This document shows, one piece after another, positions 60,252 to 64,000 of a stretch of 64,000 nt of DNA (the first letter of the stretch is position 1; each line of letters begins with the position of its first letter). The notes beneath the pieces were generated by a model. That model did no database searches and was not told where the DNA came from. It saw nothing but the letters and a program-made list of their open reading frames with translations. Source of the stretch: CAYPTB01 sp964413535 (GTDB taxonomy: Bacteria > Planctomycetota > UBA1135 > GCA-002686595); assembly GCA_964413535.1 (NCBI GenBank), contig CAYPTB010000027.1, forward strand, positions 124,001 through 188,000, written 5' to 3'. The translations under genes were made by a program, and so were the position numbers.

Positions 60252-61337
60252 GTGCACGCCGCCGTCTTCTGGTTCCTCGGACTCGCGCCGTGCTCGCCGC
60301 AGGACGGACCGGCGGCGCTCGACCCGGGCGCTCGGCTCGCGATCACGCTGCCCGCCGACCCGCTCGTTCCCGCGACTCGGGTCGCGCGCGCGGCGGCCGA
60401 CGTCCCTCCCTTCCGCGGTCCTCTGTGCGATCCGCCCTGGCCCGAGTCCTTCGCTTCCCCCCGCTGGAGCGAGCGCGAGCCGTGGCTCGCGTGGGCGGCG
60501 CTCGTCGGCGCGGAAGCCCGGGCCAGCATGCCCGATCCGCGCCGCCGCGCGTCGCTCGCGGTGCTCGCCGCGCGTCAGGGTCGACACGTCGACGCGTGGC
60601 GCCACTTCGCGGCCTGCGCGGCGGATCCGGCGATCGTCGCCGCGCTCCTGCCGCGCCTGTTCCCGGGAGTCCCCGACGAGGTCGATCCCTTCGCTGCGCT
60701 GCCGGAAGGAACGCTGCTCCGTCCGGTGCTGCCGCCGAGCGCGCCCGATCGCGCGCGCGACGCGGAGCGCGGTCTGCTGGTTCCCGGTCGTATGAGCGCC
60801 TCCGGTTTGCGTGTCGGGGACGCCGTGTGCGACGTCGCGCTCGAGCTGGTGAGCGACGGCGTCGAGCTCGAGTTCGCGCACGTCGCGGGCGGGCCGGCTC
60901 GGATCGACTTCCTGCTGCCGGAGCCGGCGGCCTACGCCATCCGCCTCGATTACCTGGATTGGGAGCGGCGCGAGGTCGCGGGCGTCCCGTTCGAGGTGAC
61001 GCTCGCTCCCGGTGCGGAGCCGCTCGCCGCGTGGGGTCGCTTCGCCCCGCGGCGCGCGTTCACGCCCGGGACCGTCGAAACGCTGGTCCTCGAGCACCTG
61101 CGCGCGCGCGGCATCGCGGTCGCGGCCGCACCCGCGCGCAGGGGAACGGCCGAGGGCCTCGCGGCGGCTCTGCACGCCCTCTTCGCGGTCGAGACGCGCG
61201 TCGACGCCCTCGCCGCCGAGCGCGACGCCTCCCCCGCTCTCGCGCCGGTCGTCCTGCGCTTGTCCGACGACGACGGGGCGCTGCACGCCCTCTGCACGTG
61301 GGTGAGTTGGAGCGAGCGCATCCTACTCCCGGAATAG
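60252..61337 (+). CDS. Exported protein of unknown function
   Basis: GTG 60252 gives 361 residues. A short hydrophobic start (AAVFWFLGLAPC) may be a signal or lipobox. The sequence has a helical N-half (about 80-160) and a beta-rich middle with LELVSDGVELEFAHVAGGPARIDFLL split by PEPAAYAIRLDYLDWERREVAG, which may be a sandwich domain. No motif for catalysis. It is divergent from Trm112 and stands alone before pepP. The frame is long and clean, with start preference given by the signal-like segment. Confidence 0.58.
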   Translation: MHAAVFWFLGLAPCSPQDGPAALDPGARLAITLPADPLVPATRVARAAADVPPFRGPLCDPPWPESFASPRWSEREPWLAWAALVGAEARASMPDPRRRASLAVLAARQGRHVDAWRHFAACAADPAIVAALLPRLFPGVPDEVDPFAALPEGTLLRPVLPPSAPDRARDAERGLLVPGRMSASGLRVGDAVCDVALELVSDGVELEFAHVAGGPARIDFLLPEPAAYAIRLDYLDWERREVAGVPFEVTLAPGAEPLAAWGRFAPRRAFTPGTVETLVLEHLRARGIAVAAAPARRGTAEGLAAALHALFAVETRVDALAAERDASPALAPVVLRLSDDDGALHALCTWVSWSERILLPE

Positions 61338-61512
61338 AGGCGTGCCCTCGCGCGGCGGGCGCGTCGCTGCCGAACGTGAGGCTCGCGCGTGCAACGCCGA
61401 GGGGTCGCCTGGCCGACCGACGTCCCGCGGATGCGGCGCGCTCGGAAGCGGCGTGGCCGGCTCGGGGCGGCGAGGATAGGCTCTCGCGTCGAGCCGGGAT
61501 CGTCGGAGCAAG

Positions 61513-62850
61513 ATGGACACAGAGGGCAATCCGTATCGGCGACAGCGTGAGCTCTTGCTCGCGCTGCTCGAGAAGGAGGGCGCCGCCGCCCTCTTCGCCA
61601 CGGGCTCGCCCAGGATCCGCAACCACGACACCGCCTACCGCTTCCGGCCGGACAGCGACTTCTGGTACCTCTCGGGCTTCGCCGAGCCCGACGCGGTGCT
61701 CGTGCTCGTGCCCGGTCGCGCGCAGCGCGCGGTGCTCTTCCTCCAGGAGCGAAACCGCGACGAAGAGGTGTGGACCGGCCGGCGGCTCGGCACGGAGGCC
61801 GCGGTCGAGGTGCTGGGCGTCGATGCCGCCCATCCCATCGGGGAGCTGTGGACGCGGCTCCCGGAGCTCTTCAAGGGCTTCGCGCGCATCGTGTACCGCA
61901 CGGGCGCGGACGAGTCGCGCGACCGCAAGCTGCTGGAGCTCGGAGCGACATTGCGGGCCAAGGTGCGCGGCGGCATCGTCCCGCCCTCCGAGTGGATCGA
62001 TCCGTCGCGCTTCGTGCACGAGATGCGGCTCTTCAAGACGCCGCGCGAGGTCGAGCTCATGCGTCGCGCGGCGCAGGTCTCCGCGGAGGCCCACACGAGC
62101 GTGATGCGCGCGGCGGGACCCGGCGTGAACGAGGCCGAGCTGGACGGATTGCTCGAGTACACGTTCCGCCGGCGCGGATGCACCGGCGCGGCCTACACGA
62201 ACATCGTCGCCGGCGGCGCCAACGCCTGCATCCTGCACTACGTGACGAACGACCAGGACCTCGCGGACGGCGACCTGGTCCTCGTCGACGCGGGTGCGGA
62301 GTGGAGCTACTACGCCTCCGACGTCACGCGCACCTTCCCGGTGAACAAGAGCTTCGGCGCCGAGCAACGCGCGGTGTACGACCTGGTGCTGCGCGCTCAG
62401 AAGGCGGCGATCGCGCACACGGTCGCGGGCCACACCTTCGCTTCGGTCCACGAGACGGCGCTGCGGGTGCTCGTCGAAGGCATGCTCGAGCTCGGCTGGA
62501 TCGAGGGGACGGTGGAGCGCGTCATCGAGGAGGGCTCGTACCGGCGGTTCTTCATGCACCGCACGGGTCACTGGCTCGGCTTGGACGTGCACGACTGCGG
62601 CGCGTACTTCGTCGACGGACGCTCGCGCGTTCTCGAGCCGGGCATGGTGACGACGGTGGAGCCGGGGCTCTACGTCGCGCCGGACGACGAAACGGTCGAA
62701 CGGCGTTGGCGCGGCATCGGCGTGCGCATCGAGGACGACGTGCTCGTGACGGAGTCGGGTCACGACGTGCTCACGAGCGCCATCCCCAAGGAAGTCGACG
62801 ACGTCGAGGCGGCGTGTCGCGGCGAAGCCCTGGCCGCGGTCGGGCCCTGA
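61513..62850 (+). CDS. pepP: Xaa-Pro aminopeptidase
   Basis: A 445-residue enzyme that removes the first residue before proline from peptides, using two metal ions in the cytoplasm. The N-terminal half (about 1-175) is the creatinase-like domain with RNHDTAYRFRPDSDFWYLSGF. The pita-bread half has the five ligands in order: Asp in LVDAGAEW, Asp in ASDVTRTF, His in HRTGHWLGLDVHD, Glu in TTVEPGLY and Glu in VRIEDDVL. Size and order match E. coli PepP. It is preceded by a 175-base gap and followed after 22 bases by a membrane-protein gene. Confidence 0.94.
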   Translation: MDTEGNPYRRQRELLLALLEKEGAAALFATGSPRIRNHDTAYRFRPDSDFWYLSGFAEPDAVLVLVPGRAQRAVLFLQERNRDEEVWTGRRLGTEAAVEVLGVDAAHPIGELWTRLPELFKGFARIVYRTGADESRDRKLLELGATLRAKVRGGIVPPSEWIDPSRFVHEMRLFKTPREVELMRRAAQVSAEAHTSVMRAAGPGVNEAELDGLLEYTFRRRGCTGAAYTNIVAGGANACILHYVTNDQDLADGDLVLVDAGAEWSYYASDVTRTFPVNKSFGAEQRAVYDLVLRAQKAAIAHTVAGHTFASVHETALRVLVEGMLELGWIEGTVERVIEEGSYRRFFMHRTGHWLGLDVHDCGAYFVDGRSRVLEPGMVTTVEPGLYVAPDDETVERRWRGIGVRIEDDVLVTESGHDVLTSAIPKEVDDVEAACRGEALAAVGP

Positions 62851-62872
62851 CGGGTAGGCGGCTCGAATCCGC

Positions 62873-63847
62873 ATGGCGAGCCTGTTCGGGAACCCCAACG
62901 AGCGCTGGCCGCTCTCGCGCGCAGTCGACGCGCTGGTCGCCTCGGCGCGGCGTGCGGGCTTTCCCGGGCTGCTGTGGAGCGTGGGGCTCGTCTACCCGAG
63001 CCTCGGGCTCGGCCTGGGAGTCGTCCGCGACATCCTCGAGATCGTCGGCGCGACGACCGAGGTGAGCTTCGAGCTCTTGCGCGACTGGGGGATCGAGCGC
63101 TTCCTCACGCGTCCCGATCCGCTGCCCGGTCCGGGGACGCTCCTGTCGCTCGGCGACTCGGGGGAGATCGGCGAGAGCGCGCTCAAGCTCGTGCTCCTGG
63201 TCCCCATCGCGCGGCTCGTCGTCGGGCTCGCGCGGTTGACGGACCTCGAGACCTGGCGCAGGGCCTCGAGCGGACGGCGGCCTCCGAAGCTGCGCGCGGC
63301 GTGGCGCGGGGGAAAGGGTTTGGGAGCGTCGGCCTTCGGCTTGATCCTCACGTTCCCGCTGCTCTTCTTCGGAGCCGTCCTGTTCCTGCTCGGTCCGGTG
63401 GTCCTGTTGCTCAATCTGCTGGACGTACCGCGCTACCTGTCTTCGGTGCTCGCGCTCGTGCTGATGCCCGTCGGCGCCGTCGTCCTCGGCTACGGCATCC
63501 TCCTCCAGGTGCTCGTCCAGCTCGCGCTGCACTCGCTCGCGCGCAACGGGCGCGGATCGGCGTCGGCCTTGACGCACGCCTGGCGACTGGTGCGCAACAG
63601 CCCGTGGAGCGCCGTTCGCGCCACCGTCGTGGACCTCGCGCTGCAGTGCACGATCCTCGTCGTCGCGGTCGTGCTCGAGCAGCTCTTCGAGACCTTCGGC
63701 GTCGCGGTCGCCTGGCTCCTGTGGTGCTTCGTCGGCGTCACCCGCGCGGGCTATTGGGCGCGGACGTACGACGCGCTCGGCGGGCTCTCGACGCTCGAAT
63801 CGGAGGCGCGCGTCACCACGGGCCTCCAGCGACCGAGCGCCGGCTGA
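62873..63847 (+). CDS. Membrane protein of unknown function
   Basis: ATG 62873 gives 324 residues. Five to six hydrophobic segments lie at about 31-50, 104-122, 155-180, 185-215, 260-285 and 285-300. The middle contains an RNGRGSASALTHAWRLVRNSPW loop between helices, similar to the cytoplasmic loop of DUF975/glycerophosphoryl-type membrane proteins, but no family is certain. It follows pepP by 22 bases and probably shares its message. No enzyme motif is seen. Confidence 0.66.
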   Translation: MASLFGNPNERWPLSRAVDALVASARRAGFPGLLWSVGLVYPSLGLGLGVVRDILEIVGATTEVSFELLRDWGIERFLTRPDPLPGPGTLLSLGDSGEIGESALKLVLLVPIARLVVGLARLTDLETWRRASSGRRPPKLRAAWRGGKGLGASAFGLILTFPLLFFGAVLFLLGPVVLLLNLLDVPRYLSSVLALVLMPVGAVVLGYGILLQVLVQLALHSLARNGRGSASALTHAWRLVRNSPWSAVRATVVDLALQCTILVVAVVLEQLFETFGVAVAWLLWCFVGVTRAGYWARTYDALGGLSTLESEARVTTGLQRPSAG

Positions 63848-63899
63848 GCGGCGCGGACAGCCAGCACGCCCGGATTCCCGACGGTGGCGGTGTGCGGGG

Positions 63900-63972
<73 letters not shown>

Positions 63973-64000
63973 GAACTCGCGCGCACCTGTCGGCCGCGCG

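Overview
The window is GC-rich bacterial chromosome (70-75% G+C in most places by hand count) with tightly packed genes. Neighbouring genes are very often joined by ATGA, GTGA or TGATG stop/start overlaps. The best guess for the lineage is Planctomycetota or a relative. The reasons are FG-GAP/CRTAC1-type secreted proteins, a DUF1570-like peptidase, sulfatase-like proteins, an EboE-like protein, a bacterial deoxyhypusine-synthase homologue and many multiheme cytochromes. No rRNA or marker gene fixes this, so the assignment is an inference.

Bases 1-9.4 kb form an electron-transfer region. A plus-strand operon (669-6544) encodes a 4-heme cytochrome c, a Rieske-like protein, a cytochrome-b-like protein, a subunit-IV-like protein, a 9-heme membrane-anchored cytochrome and an 18-heme NapC/NirT-anchored cytochrome. 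Facing it on the minus strand (6579-9344) is a tetraheme lipoprotein / Tat-exported four-cluster ferredoxin / NrfD module. The bc-like part is the most unusual thing in the window. The cytochrome b keeps the two histidines for heme bL but has Gln and Asn in place of both heme bH ligands. The Rieske box I has Phe where the His ligand should be. The PEWY-type Qo motif is changed. The Rieske and subunit-IV proteins each start with a domain that looks like the ferredoxin-like N-terminal domain of DAHP synthase.

Bases 9.5-22.3 kb hold mixed housekeeping and secreted proteins: a DUF1570-like peptidase, a drug/metabolite transporter, NadA, an RmlC-like cupin, an FG-GAP protein, a deoxyhypusine-synthase-like enzyme overlapping a tandem PARP-like zinc-finger protein, and a TPR lipoprotein followed by a CRTAC1-like protein. 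Bases 22.3-38.5 kb carry a sulfatase-like and a PMT-type glycosyltransferase pair, a dolichol-phosphate-mannose-synthase-like enzyme with a degenerate sulfatase-like partner, XseA, three overlapping envelope proteins of unknown function, PabC/PabB for p-aminobenzoate, an MFS transporter and a XerC-like recombinase.

Bases 38.5-49.9 kb are a surface-polysaccharide cluster. It contains three GT4 glycosyltransferases, a hexapeptide acyltransferase, two DegT-type sugar aminotransferases, an SDR epimerase, a WbpB-WbpD fusion (dehydrogenase plus N-acetyltransferase) and a WaaP-like kinase. WbpB, WbpE and WbpD activities together point to a 2,3-diacetamido-uronic acid sugar. Bases 50-54.3 kb carry a thioredoxin-like protein, a SulP transporter and a methyltransferase. 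Bases 54.5-58 kb have visibly lower G+C and hold a large secreted carboxypeptidase-regulatory-like protein and a PIN-like protein next to tRNA-Glu, which suggests acquired DNA. The right end has EboE-like and Trm112-like proteins, a PepP aminopeptidase, a membrane protein and tRNA-Lys. No CRISPR array, IS element or rRNA was seen. No gap between genes exceeds about 240 bases, and apart from the sites listed nothing recognisable was seen in the gaps.
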